Shown here: one piece after another, positions 1 to 13,326 of the stretch
Numbering within the stretch: position 1 is the first letter of the stretch
How the letters are laid out: the number at the start of each line of letters is the position of its first letter
Source: Dermanyssus gallinae
Taxonomy: Eukaryota > Arthropoda > Arachnida > Mesostigmata > Dermanyssidae
Direction of reading: 5' to 3'
NCBI GenBank assembly: GCA_003439945.1
Contig: QVRM01005202.1
Location: 822,001 to 886,000, forward strand
Length of the DNA: 64,000 bases
Program-made: the position numbers and the translations under genes
The notes under the pieces: model-generated
Told to the model about the DNA's origin: nothing
The model's database searches: none
The model's input: the letters and a program-made list of their open reading frames with translations, nothing else

Positions 1-25
1 AGTCACTCGCGTCTAGCATTAAGGG

Positions 26-93
26 CTACAAAAAAGTTTTTTCGGTTTTGTCCGTAGAAAATAATTTAAAAAAACGAAAAAACTTTTTTGTAG
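26..93. repeat. short inverted repeat, 19-base arms
   Basis: Arms at 26-44 and 75-93 (CTACAAAAAAGTTTTTTCG and its reverse complement) are a perfect match around a 30-base AT-rich loop. They lie just downstream of the kinase GRTDW exon on the minus strand. Confidence 0.8.
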
Positions 94-109
94 ACTCAAT
101 ATAACATAC

Positions 110-254
110 TTTGCTGCCCAATCGGTTCTCCCGTGGACGGGCGGCTGCTGTGGACCCTGCTGGCCACTGTGCGAGTCGTTCGCCACGAATCTCCGGATTC
201 CATTCGGGTTGAACAGCGTTGAACCCCGAATGCTGTCGCTGCCATAGCTAGCTC
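110..254 (-). CDS. kinase C-terminal exon (GRTDW tail)
   Basis: A strong acceptor (CTGCTTTGCAG) at 255 opens a frame reading [15 protein letters not shown], and ending [12 protein letters not shown]. The string HGRTDW.(A/S)KY is the C-terminal signature I recall for MAK and ICK. A GTATGT donor at 109-104 sits inside the AAK-Y codons; if used, the last codons lie outside the window. If not, the frame continues as 29 unconserved hydrophobic and basic residues to a stop at 19-21, running through an inverted repeat (26-93). Confidence 0.75.
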
Positions 255-3200
255 CTGCAAAGCAGATACGAGAGGCCATGAAACATTGGTGCGCGCATAC
301 CACTTTACTACTGCCATCACGCCACCTCCATTGCGGTCAGCTCAATCAGCGCATTGCATCACGAACGCTGGCTCTTATGCGACAATCATGCCTATAGCGA
401 TCAAATAGAACAAGAATGAAAGAAGCCATTGGGAGCAACTGGACCCAAGCAAAAGCTCATTAGCGTGTATTGCTTAAAGCTGCAAAGTTGTTACTTTATC
501 CCGATTACTGATGGTTTCCTTGTTGCACAGTTACATTGAGGGGGACTATGTATATCTTCTCAAATCATCAAGCGAAAGCATAGATTCGATACCTGAACGA
601 ATGAAATACTTAACGTTTGACTTCAGAAAATGCAATGAAGCGCCAAGTGTAAGGTTGCTGTCTTGCTGTAAAGTTATGTGTTGAGTCAATGCGCTTAGCA
701 TCATGTCTACGCAAATCGGATCTGTGTTACTTCCAAGCCTCAACGTGAGCTTCTAACGCACGGCAATGTTTCCATTTATCATAATTTAGACCTGTTTTTT
801 TTAAGGTCTGTTGGAAATCAAGGACACCTGTTGCTGAATATGCGCTTAGTTCGTGTCTAGTGCGTCTCAAGTATGTAGCTTTCGACGACCTCCAGGGTCC
901 AGGAGCGGCGCCGTTAGCTCTGAGATTTAGCGCTTCCATCTTTAGAATGTCTCTATAACACTAGAAGTAGCAAGCCCAATTACTTAAATATAAAGTAATA
1001 TAAATCTGCTGTGCAATAGTAACCTTCAGATGAGGGGAACCGGCAAACACAATTTGTCCGGCAGCATAACGTTTCCTGATTTTTTTTCGTTGCTGTTTAT
1101 AGTTCCATACGCAAACTTAATTTAAGTACAGATTTTTCCAACAATCAACAAACGCTACATAACATACGTATACCTATAAATACACGAACTAAAATTTACA
1201 TACACATATTATTACATTAGAATATAAATATTATATACGTATATAACGTCTATATACGTATGTTAGAACAGACCTTTATTGCAACTAAGGCCCGGAGGGA
1301 TAATAAAGACTTACTTTAACAACTGTGTTAGTATACTATCTAGGATACATGCAATACTAACGGTGGCGGGCCCATTAAAAGGTCAGTGAGTGGTAGAAGA
1401 CCGAGGATCTGAAGTGACAATGTCATTCAGTGTGAGATAGTGACACTTGGCGCCAGTGTTTGTGTGGCTTGAAAGATTAGTAGAGAAAGTGTTCAACAGG
1501 AGACGAAATCACGCAAAATGTGCCAGGACCGACATGACTATATTGAAAAGAACCATGTTTTTAGATCCAAACTTGTCGACAAATTCTGCACAGGTAGATT
1601 GTGAGACCACATAAACCGTGCTTTGAACAGGCAACTGTGGTGATCAACGGGTACCGGCCATGTCTACACATGGTTTTGGTCAATCTAGAAGAATACGCCA
1701 AGCCCACTTTTCAATCTCATACGATAATCATGGATAATCAATTCGATTACCTACAGATAGATGGTCAGTACTCTCCTTTGTGGAGTTTGATCTGAAGACG
1801 ATTTTCTCCTGGTAAGTACTAAATAAGACAGCCCCTGCTAGGCAGGTGAATGGGGCTCAATTGAAGCTTTCGTAGGGAAACTTGGTAAGCTCTACTGTAG
1901 GTAGTCATCGGAAGTATGGTCGTCGGTGGTTGGAGTGTAGTCATCGCTGAGAAGGAAGCGATACGAGAGGCATCCACACGCACACACACACACAGCTTAC
2001 CCTTTGCCAAAGATAACGCTTTTACGTCTATGCAGAGGGTCATTGTGATCTGTCAGTCACTAGTTCTGCAATCTGCTCGTTGTATTTCCTGTTGATCTGC
2101 TCGCTGTTGGTGGTGTTGTTGTAGCACCTCCACCTCCTAAAAGGGGCAACCAGATTGTCGTTCCAGTATTGATGCGCAACGGGTGCTGCGTCCGCTGCTG
2201 CAGTGTGGGGTGCACTTCATTGCTCATCATTCATCATGTCCGCGTTTGTTTGTACGTGAGCGCGTGAGCCGTAAAAGTGTCTGCAGTAAAGCGATTTTCG
2301 GCGTCCAAGATTCATGCGTCCCATTGAATGCTCCCAAGGGCAAAACAAAAAACGAATGGCTGGGTCGATTCAAAATGGACCTACTAGATGGCATTAAATG
2401 TGTGACTGCTATATAAGATGGTATTTAAGAAGAGCCCATATCTTTAAAAGATCGCCGCACGTACCAAGTTGCCGACAACCCTTTCAGCCCGAATTTATGA
2501 AAATATATGTATAGGAAAGGGCGGGGGAAATGAGAAATTGGCCCTCCCATCTGATATCCGTTAGGAGAATAGGTTCCGTGGCACGTTGGTTCGTGGCATG
2601 TATTCACGCAGTATGCTCGAAAGTATACCGCGGGTTATATATGGTGGATAAAACATTCCAAACGTTAGTTCAGGATAATGTCAGCTGTGAAGTAGCCTGC
2701 GGGTAAATATTCCCGGACTGTGTGTGTAAGTGAGCCCCACATTCACACTGAACTCACTTACTTACTGAGCACACATCTCATGGTAATCCAAATAGTGTTC
2801 AAATTGACTGTATCAGAAAAGTTAACCATTGTAGTTACTTCAAGGGTAAAAATCTAGACTCGTTTGAATGTTACTCTTGTAGGTGCCAAAGGACATATCC
2901 AGGCAAATCCTTGATCGGGTCGCTGATTGCAATTCCGCGGAGCAGCAGGGAAGCACAGCAGGCGGCGAAACTAGGGCAAGCCATTCGCACTTAGCCAGCG
3001 GACCGTTTTGCCGCGTCAGGGAGAAGGGGGGTGGTTTATTTCAACGATCCTTACCGAGGGATTTATTCATGAGTGAGATGAGTTCTGCGTCCTGCAGGAG
3101 ACTTTCGGTGCTCTGTATGACCTCCATACCAGGCGGAATCATACGAACAGGATTGCTGGCGTTCCTCCGCTTGACCATGTTCGAGTTGGCTCTCGGCCCC

Positions 3201-5194
3201 TGGTAACCCCAACTCTTTTGACCCTGGCTGTTCCTGTTGAGCAAAGGAGAAACACAGCAAGGCTGACGGCTACCCGCAGCAATAACCGTGCTGAGGACGG
3301 ACTTCGTTCCACAAGCGCCATCTATATATGGATTTATGCATAACTTGCAGCAAACGTTGTTTTGAGCTTAAAGTGTGCTTTGTTGAAGGTACGGCTTGAG
3401 AAGTTGAGTCAAGCGAATTAATAAAATGCCATGAAAAAGCACTGATATCGTTTTAGGAAGATGTTTTAAGGTATGCTTAGAGAACTGTACGCACTAGGTG
3501 TGCGCTATCGTTTAATTTGTGAACCGCGTACACGTGCAGTAGTGAATTACACATAACATGATAAACTAAATAACAAAATCATTGCACTATGAGTGGCTGA
3601 AGTCGTAGAATGGGCTCAACAGGGCAGGAGGAAGTATAGAAGTACTGTGAAATCGTGATGGAGTCCTTGATGGGCCCCAGGCGAGACTAACGTACACATG
3701 CGATGTGATGATGCATAATTTTGAGAATGTGACCCGAACTTTTCTGCACACCGGAATGTACTAAGAAACACACGACATACTTTACCGAGTCACTTTCAAA
3801 CTAATAATAAAAATGCTTATTAACTGTTAATACGCTACCAATGCCTGAACAAATGGTAGTGGTAGCGTACCAGCAGCCAACAATTTCTTTGATTCCGAGA
3901 CTACTAGTATATACGTGAACAGATTACGTACCGATTTATGTCAAATTCTTCATCCGAAGTCTGTGGGTTCACTTCGGACGTGATCTCCTTGACTTTAGAT
4001 TCACTATAGTCGACGTCCCAGTTAATGTTGGACCACGTCTTTGACTGTGGCTTGAGCTCGAAGCTTCCATCTTCCAAATCCTGCTTGATTAATGGTTGCC
4101 AAGGATTATATAACGCATGCATGCTTTACTTAGTAACGTTATGTGCAAAACGAGTCGTTTTGAGTTAAACAGGATTATGCATAATGTAGGCCTATATATG
4201 TGGATATTAAAAGTTGCGGCTCCGATTTCGGGACCGGACAGATACCTACGTTGACGCGATTTTTCTAAGCTTTGTAGATTTGAGTTATAGCTTGCAAATA
4301 TATATATATATATATATATATACGCAGCGTATCACCTGTAGAAGACGTTTATCGGCAAACTCCTGATAGGATCTGGCAATTGCCGACCTCTGGTGCTGTT
4401 TCATTTGCTGGTTGAGAGAGTACATCGGTCCGGTTCGAGGTCCTTCGCGAAAGTACGGATACCGGAGTGCCTGCAGATAGATGTTTTTTTTTTTAATAAG
4501 AACTACGCCCTTGAATCATCAGACATATGTTCGTACAAAAAGATCCGAGCTCAAAACCCCCCTCGGACCATTGTAAACACGGCGGCCAAACGGCAAACTT
4601 AGCAATCGATTTCAGCAAAACAAATCATTGGTCAACGCATACTACATATAGCAGCATATATCGCGATCACCCTGACTCCGGCTAGCAGTATACGGTTGAC
4701 TTGTTGTTAAGACCATGCGATGCGTGCGTACGGCATCGCTGGTAGCTTGATCGGTGGGCTACCTCGGATGTTCATTACAGTAATTCAACATCATTCAACT
4801 ACCGTTTGTGTGTGTGTCGAGCCCGGTAGCGAGGTGCATTCGCCTGCGCTTCGCGACCGGGGGAGACATATAGGTGCGCGAATTCGAGCCCCACCGTTTC
4901 ACATTTGTGTTTATGGGGTCCGTCTATGAAGCAATGCGAAAAGCAGTACCGTGGACGTTAAATCTCGGCTGAGGGTCAACCCAAAAAGTTTAAGCTACCG
5001 TTTGTAGGCCAACTACATCTTAGAGAAGTCCTTGGTCTTAGTTTATATGTATAGAAACACTTATGCAACTAATGCATCCATATATATATATTTTTTTTAT
5101 GGGATCGTCTTTTCCGGACGGCAAATTTAATCAAATTCAGTAATTCCTCACTTAGCTTGAAATTTTCATAATTACACAATTGTTACCATTTATA

Positions 5195-5259
<65 letters not shown>

Positions 5260-5688
5260 ACGGGCGATAGGCTTTTACTGCAAAATGACCTGAATGGTAA
5301 CAATTGTTTGAATTGTGTAATTATGAAAATTTCAAGCTCAGTGAGGAATTACTGAATTTGAATAAATTTGCCGTCCGGAAAAGACGATCCCATAAAAAAA
5401 AGAAAGAAAAAAAAATATATATATATGAATGTATTAGTTGCAGGACGTGCATACTCAAATACACATGTTACCCTTTTAAATCGGGGAAGCTTAGAGTGAC
5501 TTCACAAGTGGACATGTTGATATATGTATCTATGTTTTCTCCAACGCTCCTTGTGGCAGCATGGCCGCTGACTCTCAGTAGTTTATCAAATCAACATCGT
5601 TAAAAAATCAGTCAACATAAGGAATCGAGCTGGCGACACCTCAGTAAATGACAACCATGACTAGCACACTAGACCCCCCCTGATCATG

Positions 5689-5743
<55 letters not shown>

Positions 5744-8700
5744 ACACAGAGTGGACCAAGTTTACGTCAGCCAGTGAAAAGCGGCTTATCTATCGACGAC
5801 TACCCAGAATTTGTCGGTGCTTCATCTTAACTATCCATTAACGAAAGTATTGTCATTATCATCGACAATATCAGCGGCACCTGGGCACCAGGGACTTTGA
5901 CATCGAGAAACACCGATGGCTTTGACAGCTATTAGACTAACCACCACCATCAATAGAGTCTATCAATTATTTATGCTGCCAGTTCGCATCGCATAAATAC
6001 CGTTGCATAATGAATTACATATTACATATAGCAGCGTATACGGCGATCACCATGATTCCGGCTAGCAGAATATATATGTATATATATATGCATCGCATAT
6101 TACATGCAAATTGATTAGTGAAACATAGATTAGGCAGCCAGATCTTATTTACTATTCCCTTGATCGTCTTCAAGAACTGGTAGCATGACCGATAGTAACA
6201 ATGATCATCATTAGATCAGCAACTAAAATAAAAATTACAGCAGCTAAAATTTGTGTCAGACAATGCCAGTAACATGAAGAACGACAGCATGTAGAGGTCG
6301 ATGGTGACGTACTGCGGTAGCGCTGGGCCGTCTTGAGGGGTTCCAGCGCAGCATGTCCTTTAGCAGGGCGATGCCTTCAGGACTGCAGTTGGGTACGAGA
6401 CTTTCGAGGCTCATCTCGGTGAACTGAGGGAAACGAAAGTTCATACCAGCGGCCAGACTATAGCCCTCAGGCCACTCGCGCTTGTCCGGCGTTCCGAGTA
6501 CCGAACATATCCTGCGGACACAACAGATGTAGAGACATATGGTGACACAGCGCGCGCATGCATCAATATTAACGATCAGAGAGCCGTTAGCCAAACGCCA
6601 AAACGGCTGTTCTAATACAGTCAAAACTATTGTGTCAATAACGCAGCGCATTTTAGTAATTTAGTGCTGACGATTCGAAGTGCCTTTATATATTATATTT
6701 ATAGCTACATGTTAATATTAGCACCAACGTCATTGTTTTCTATACAGCGGCGAAGTGTTCACGAAGGATCGTTAAGGGTGCTAGGATGGTAATTTGAGTG
6801 CTTTTCACAAAGTATTCGGATGAATTCAAGACACTTCATGATTTTTTCAGATTCTTTTTCACATCTTAATGTAGAAGCCATTCGCCACAAAACCGCCGCG
6901 CTTGATCACCTTCATTTTATCTACTTTCACTTCTAGATCATTACGGTCGACGTATCGCTCTCCTTTGGCAAGCAGTTTTTGCAAATAGAAACGGCCACAG
7001 GACTAGAGTACTAAAGTATCTGCGTACATAGGATGTGTATCTGTAGACTTACGTTTTCCCTTTAGAGCTATATATATATATGCATTGTATGTCAGCGTCT
7101 CTTCTTCATTTCGTTTAGGGAGCTGTAGAACATAATCAATTTTTTGTCCTAATGGAATGGGCGGTTTTTTTTTCCAGTCAGAGGAAAATCATAAAATTAA
7201 TTTGTTAAACTGATGTAACCAACCGAATATTACTTAACAAAATGTGTGAATATAAGAGCACAGTATCGATTTAGAAACCGAATGTACAGGCCTACTAGGA
7301 AAAGTCTGCTCCAACACAGGGCAGGGGAAACTTTCCTTAACGCGACTATTTTGCGTTCCCTAGCCTGCAGAGGCCCTGGAATATTTGACCAGTCGCATCG
7401 GGGTGGCAAACATTTGACATTTTAATCTCACTCCTTAGCAAGACGTTTTTGCTCAGAGTCCATTAAAACATATGTTTTAAACACGTTCTAAAGAACACTT
7501 CAAGCAATTATACGATGTAAAGCAAAATGTAAATAAAAAAAAGTAAACATACAAGCTCGCGGTGATGTCATATGAATTATGTATACTCGCGCCTTTAATA
7601 CCAATAACAATGTTTTTTCCTATATAAAAAAATACGATTTAATTTATTACTTAATGTTAGCCAGTAACAATAGTAACATTTTCATAGAGAAAGTATAGAT
7701 ATACTAAGACTGACCGGAAGATCTGGTCTATCTCCGAACGTCCAGGGAAGAGAGGCTGTAGCGTGTAGAGTTCTGAAAAGATGCAGCCCACTGCCCAGAT
7801 GTCGATTGGTGATGAGTAATTGGTCGATCGTAGCAGAATCTCCGGCGCTCGATACCACCTAGCGTAGCCAAAGATATAAACATGCCGATGTTAAAATGGA
7901 AAGGCACGTCGTTTCAGCATAAGTGGGTAATTTTCTTTGCCCTTTGTCTGGGGTTGTAGCACCTCTATCTCCTTGAGACACTTTATCATGCCATTAAGGC
8001 TGCTTGACTTTACGCAGAAGTTATTTTTAAAATACATAATAATAATAGATAAATTCTGCGAATTTTTGTTCTATAAATTAGAATTCATAATACTTCCCAC
8101 TTTAAGGCTTAAATGAGATGGCAGCTTTCGTTCAATATTGAAAAAGGCATAGCGTTTGCAGCAGTGCTTTGCATCGTAAATCTCTCCTAAGTAGCTTGTA
8201 TATCAAAGTGGATTCAACTTTACCAATGCGGTTTAGGTATTGCTGAAAGCAGGCCCCGTGGTCAAAGGCTGCACCATTTTTTGAGATCAGGGGGTATTGG
8301 ATTTGTCCAGTATCCAAGGTGGCTCGGCTGGATTGCTTTTCATTGCTGGCTCCACTTGCTTAGGATATCTGTTCAGCTGATTAGTAGTTCCTTCGTTCGT
8401 ACGTTAATTGAACGGCATTTAGAAGTTAGATCTTTTACTTTTAGGCCCCACTAAATCGGTACAGGACTGTTGTGGAAGCCATGCGTCTTATTCCGTGCGA
8501 TGCTGAGCGCCATACATCTCTGAGTCTTGTTAAGAATGCGTCATATTGCTGCTCTGGTCCGCCGGAGAATTTTTCACAGGCAAGGAGGCTTTCGCAGCTT
8601 CTTGCTGCATAGCGCGCATTTCTGTGCTCCTGTAAGAGCTATCCTATCAGAGACCACGCCCAGGTTCTTAACCATGGACGTGGGTGTTATTGGGCGTCAT

Positions 8701-11700
8701 TCCAGGCGTAAGTGCGGATTCTGTAAAAAGCGCTCTAAGCCATTTAAAAAAATTGCTTCCGCTTTTTGTGAATCCAGTTCGAGACCTAGCGTGTGGAGGT
8801 ATTGTTGGATATTCGCCAGCTTTTCGTTGGCTGTTCCTTCGAGACGATTCTTGGAACTGGCGGTAACTACCAGTGCTAGATCGTCTGCGTTGGCGATGGA
8901 ATGAATTCCCAAGGATATGGGAGCCTAAATACTCCAGCATGAGTTATATTCCACCTGGTTAGTCCCTGTAAAGGCATTGAGAGACACCAGTTATGCATAG
9001 TCTACCTTTTTGTAGATAGATACTCGGCCTCTTAGGAAAAGACGCTAGGATGCATCGTAGTTATGATGATACTCTTTTGGCTATATATGTTTTGTTTATG
9101 GCGTCTCACCAAAGCGTACTAGACGCGCGTTTGACATTTAAGAGGATGGACAGACAATGCAACCGGTTTGCTCTCGACGCATTTCTGTATGTATTAGCTA
9201 GGTTAAAAATTCTGCTGTTAGACGAAAATGTGGTGTGTCGGTCTTAAAAACGGTGCTCGTTTTCCGACAGCGCTTCAATGTATTCTGGTTCTGTCACGAG
9301 TCGTTCGATAATAAAGTACTCAGCTGCTTTGCTTAGGTAGAAGAGGATACCAATAGAGCGGTTAGCCAAGGAGTCTCCTTGTAATTGTTTATTTATAAGG
9401 GTTAAACGCACTCTTTTTCGTGTCTTAGGATAGCCTCCGCTGGTAAGCATAATTATGCGTTTGAATACTTTTGAATGGTTATCGCCTTCCTTGGGTGAGG
9501 GTGGGGGGATTTTAGCAATGCATGAGTAGGCGTCTGACCGGGTTTCCTTAAGGGGGCCAAGAGTGACTGCCATTTTTGGTGCTCCATTCTTAGTAAGCCA
9601 TTTGAGAATGTTCTTTGGCTCGATGGAGCTATATAGGTATCAGGTTCTGACAGTCTTCATTTGAGAGGCCACTTGCGATGGCTTTAAACGTTCTCTTATA
9701 TTTATTAGAGGCATTTGCCAGTGGAATCGGGGGTAGTATCTCGCACAAGCAGGTAGATTTCTCCTGTAGCTGTTCCTAAAGCTATTTTGACGTCTACTCC
9801 GGCCGTCGCTGCTTTAATGTCGTTTCTAAGAGCACGTATTGCATTACCTGAATTCCAGAGTTATGTTTGGATAATGCACGAGGGCTTGCTCTAAGGCTTT
9901 CCTTATAAGTGTGATCTCAGCGGCTGCCGCAGTAACCACTGCCATTGCCTGAATACCTTTTGTTATAAGCAGGTTGTATGGTCTGGTGGCTGTCTCTCTT
10001 GGGGCCTGACTGGAAAACTCGTTATCATTATTTTCGACATGAGAGATTAGTCTAACATAAAGAGCTTGTGTTGGAGCTGGAATGTTTTCAACCCCCTCAA
10101 TTGTCAGGATCCTGATTCTGTAGGAAAGGAGCTTTCTACTCTTTAAGGCGTTTCTAGGGAATTGTGGGGAGATGTGGCGATCACCTTTGCCGGAACTTTA
10201 CTAGCACTAAAAATCTTGTTAGATCCTTATGGAGCAAGGACACTTCCCTCACCAAGGCTAGTGGCAATGTAGGTGCGCACAGGCCATTTCCTTTGCATGA
10301 GGTCTGCATATTGATTTTCGGTAGCTTCTCTTCGAGAAGGAGGACCTATATATATGTAGCTAAGAATTTGTCTGGTGGAGGGATTAAAACGAGCTTTGAG
10401 AGCGCGTTGTACTTTTGGCTTCACGGAATTTGCCTTTGTTCTAGCAGATGTCAAACCTACTTCAAGCGCTCTACGGCAAATTTCAAGTATAATTGGGCCG
10501 CTAGTTTGTGTTCGTGTGCATTAGATTGTCGTAGTCCTGTGTTTGCTGACTTGTTTTTCCACGTCAGCCAGTACTGTGGCTGTTAGTAAAAACTGCAGGT
10601 TTTTCTTCCCTATATAGTTAGGCAGAGAAGGCTCCTCTCGCTCAGGTGTTTCGTTTTGGTATGTCGGCCTCAAGGGCGTAGTTAGTCGATTTCCCTTTAA
10701 AGATGGCAGATCTTGCCTCGTTCTAGCTTCAATAGCTTCATCTACGTATGTTTCTTTCGCAGGCTGTGCTGCTAGCAGAGGCGGCTGTCCCTTATCTTGT
10801 TTCGATCCCTTATCCTTATTCGCGCATGGTGCCGTTAGATAATAAAACACGTCCGTACGCTAAGGCGGTCTAGTTATATATATGTATATATATATATACG
10901 GGTAGTTCCATAAGTTCTTAGAATGAGCTTTTTAGAATTCGAATTTTGCCTAATAGCGCTTCCACCGCTATTAGGAACTGCAACTTTTCGACTGCTAGCA
11001 CTCAAAATATTATGGTGATTGGCCGTTGCGATTTCGTTTGATAGCTTTTCCCGTGCAACGTATCGGCGTGATTTTTAAAAATGAAGAAAAAAGAGTTTCG
11101 AGTGGTTATCAAGCATTTTTATTTCAAAGGTTGGAATGCGACCCAAATAAAAATTGGGTTGGACGAGACGTACGGTGACTCTGCGCCATGTTTTGCCACT
11201 GTTTTCAACTGGATTAATGTGTTAAAAAGAGGTCGCAGGAGCACCGAGAATGAACTACGTCCAGGAGGCCAAAAAACGGCAACTGATGAGGAAAACATAG
11301 AGAAAGTGCGAAACATCGTTGGCACAGATAAGCGAATGAACATTAAGGAGATAGCGGAGGCATTAGGAATTAGTTTAGGTAGTGTGCATTTTATCCTATA
11401 CGAAAACTTGAAGATGAAAGAGCTCAGAGAAAAATAGCTGCCGCATTTGCTCAACCAAGGCCAAAAAAACGCGCTTGTTTTCGCTTCACAGCGAAATTTG
11501 GCCAAGATGTCGAACAATCCGTCGGATTTTTGGCGCAGATTCATGACCGTCGATGAAAGCTGGGTCCATCACTACACTCCCGAGACCCAAGAAGCATCTT
11601 GCCAATGGTGTGCACCTGATGAAGGACCTCCGAAGAGGGTGCGGACAACGGCATTGACCGGAAAGGTGATGGCTACAGTTTTTTAAGATCAACGTAGAAT

Positions 11701-13277
11701 AATGCTGGTCGACTACCTTGAGAGCGGTAAAACGATCACAGGAGAATATTATGCAAGACTGTTGGACTGCCTTTAGCAAGAACTCATCGTGAAACGGCCC
11801 GCTTTGCAGAAGAAGGTTGTCCTGTTTCACCAGGACAATGCTCCTGCACACAAGTCCCGGCAAGCATCGGCAAAACTGGCCCAACTGAGGTTCGAACTTA
11901 TTGAACAACCTTCCTATTCTCCAGACCTGGCCCCCTCTGATTATTTCCTCTTCGAACATTTGAAGAATAGTCTCGGTGGAAAGCGTTTTTCCAGCAATGA
12001 AGAGGTTAAGGCTGCTGTCAATGCCTATTTTCAGTCTAAAGACGCGGAATTCTACTTAAGAGGTATAAAAGCTCTGAAATCTTGGTGGGAAAAGTGTATT
12101 GAGCATCTCGGGGAGTATATCGAATAAGATAAATTTAAAAACATGATTTGGAAAATTCTTGGTTTTCATTCTAAGAACTTATGGAACTACCTGTATATAT
12201 ATATATACGCCACAGAAGTTCAACGTGGTAATCTAATAGCGGTGGTGACGCCGCTCTCATCGCCGGGTGAAGGGCTGCCAGAAATGCCGTAACAGTAACA
12301 ACTAATATTTGACTATTAACATATGAAACATTGAATAAACATGTTGTACGCTCGTTCTAAGTGGTCTCTCATTAAAAATCTGTATATGTATAACTGTCAA
12401 CATTTAGCTATAAACGTGTATTGAGATAAAGATATCGTCGTTAAACGTTTCATCTTCCTTGTATGGTCAGCTGGCAATAACCAGCAGCTCAGTTCGACCA
12501 CTATTAAAGAGAATGATATTCTTAGTATTTTTGAGTAGAGCAATAGGCACTTTACGTGGGCATATATTCATATGTGTGAGTGTGTGCAATTGGGCATTCA
12601 CAGTATAGTTTGAATATTGTGTCTGCTCAATAGACTGCTTACACAATAGGTGACGGTTTACAATATCGTTGAGCTGCTACGCAAAACGATTATTGCATCG
12701 ATCGGGCCTCAAATCATACAGTGTCACATGGCCTACTCCAGGATGACTCTACAATGCCGTCCCCTCCCTCCACCCCAGGTGTTCGACCTCCCCCCCCCTC
12801 TAAACTCAGGTCTTCCACGAGGCAGGCCTTTAGTGGTTGTGCTTGCCGTGGTCGCCGTTAACATAAGACAGGCACTACGTGAACTATGCCGACAGCTATG
12901 CTACAATCGCCGCACCAGGCATTCTTGGCCTGACGACCAAGGTCAGCGGCCTTGCTGCCTTGTGCGTCGACGAACTAAAGAGGCCACAACGAACGAAGGA
13001 GTAGCCCTGCCGCGCATGATCATGCTGTTGCATTGGTCGAGACCGGACGAGAGTTGAATATGCTTCTAACAGAGACAACCGCTGCCTAGTTGTAGGATCG
13101 ATATAATCAATATGTTTGTCTCATTCAAACTTGGAGCCTACTCCTCCTCCTCCGTCTCATCTCTTTATCCTTCTACTCCTCTCTATTTTACTCTCAGGTC
13201 TTGGACATGCTCTGCAATGCTCCTCCCGGATTCCAGCTCGTTAATCGACCCATTAAAGTCCCAAGGGATCTGCACTG

Positions 13278-13326
<49 letters not shown>

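Larger units (their letters stand above)
4640..6075 (+). repeat. pair of ~50-base direct repeats
   Basis: About 50 bases at 4643-4694 and 6022-6073 share ACATATAGCAGC, then CGATCACC and CCGGCTAGCAG, with scattered mismatches. They flank the SINE and the palindrome. Function unknown; probably parts of a dispersed repeat. Confidence 0.6.
4471..6312. other. repeat-filled intron
   Basis: Intron between kinase exons 7 and 6. It contains the SINE, the AT-loop palindrome, a second (AT)n run at about 5693-5738 and the 50-base repeat pair. I see no exon-like reading frame outside these. Confidence 0.7.

Noticed and set aside
10164..10586. 140-codon plus-strand frame
   Set aside because: Lies opposite the presumed first ORF of a minus-strand LINE relic and has no recognisable domain.
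11119..11959. Long frames antisense to the mariner transposase
   Set aside because: They recur in every mariner copy as reverse-strand shadows of the transposase.
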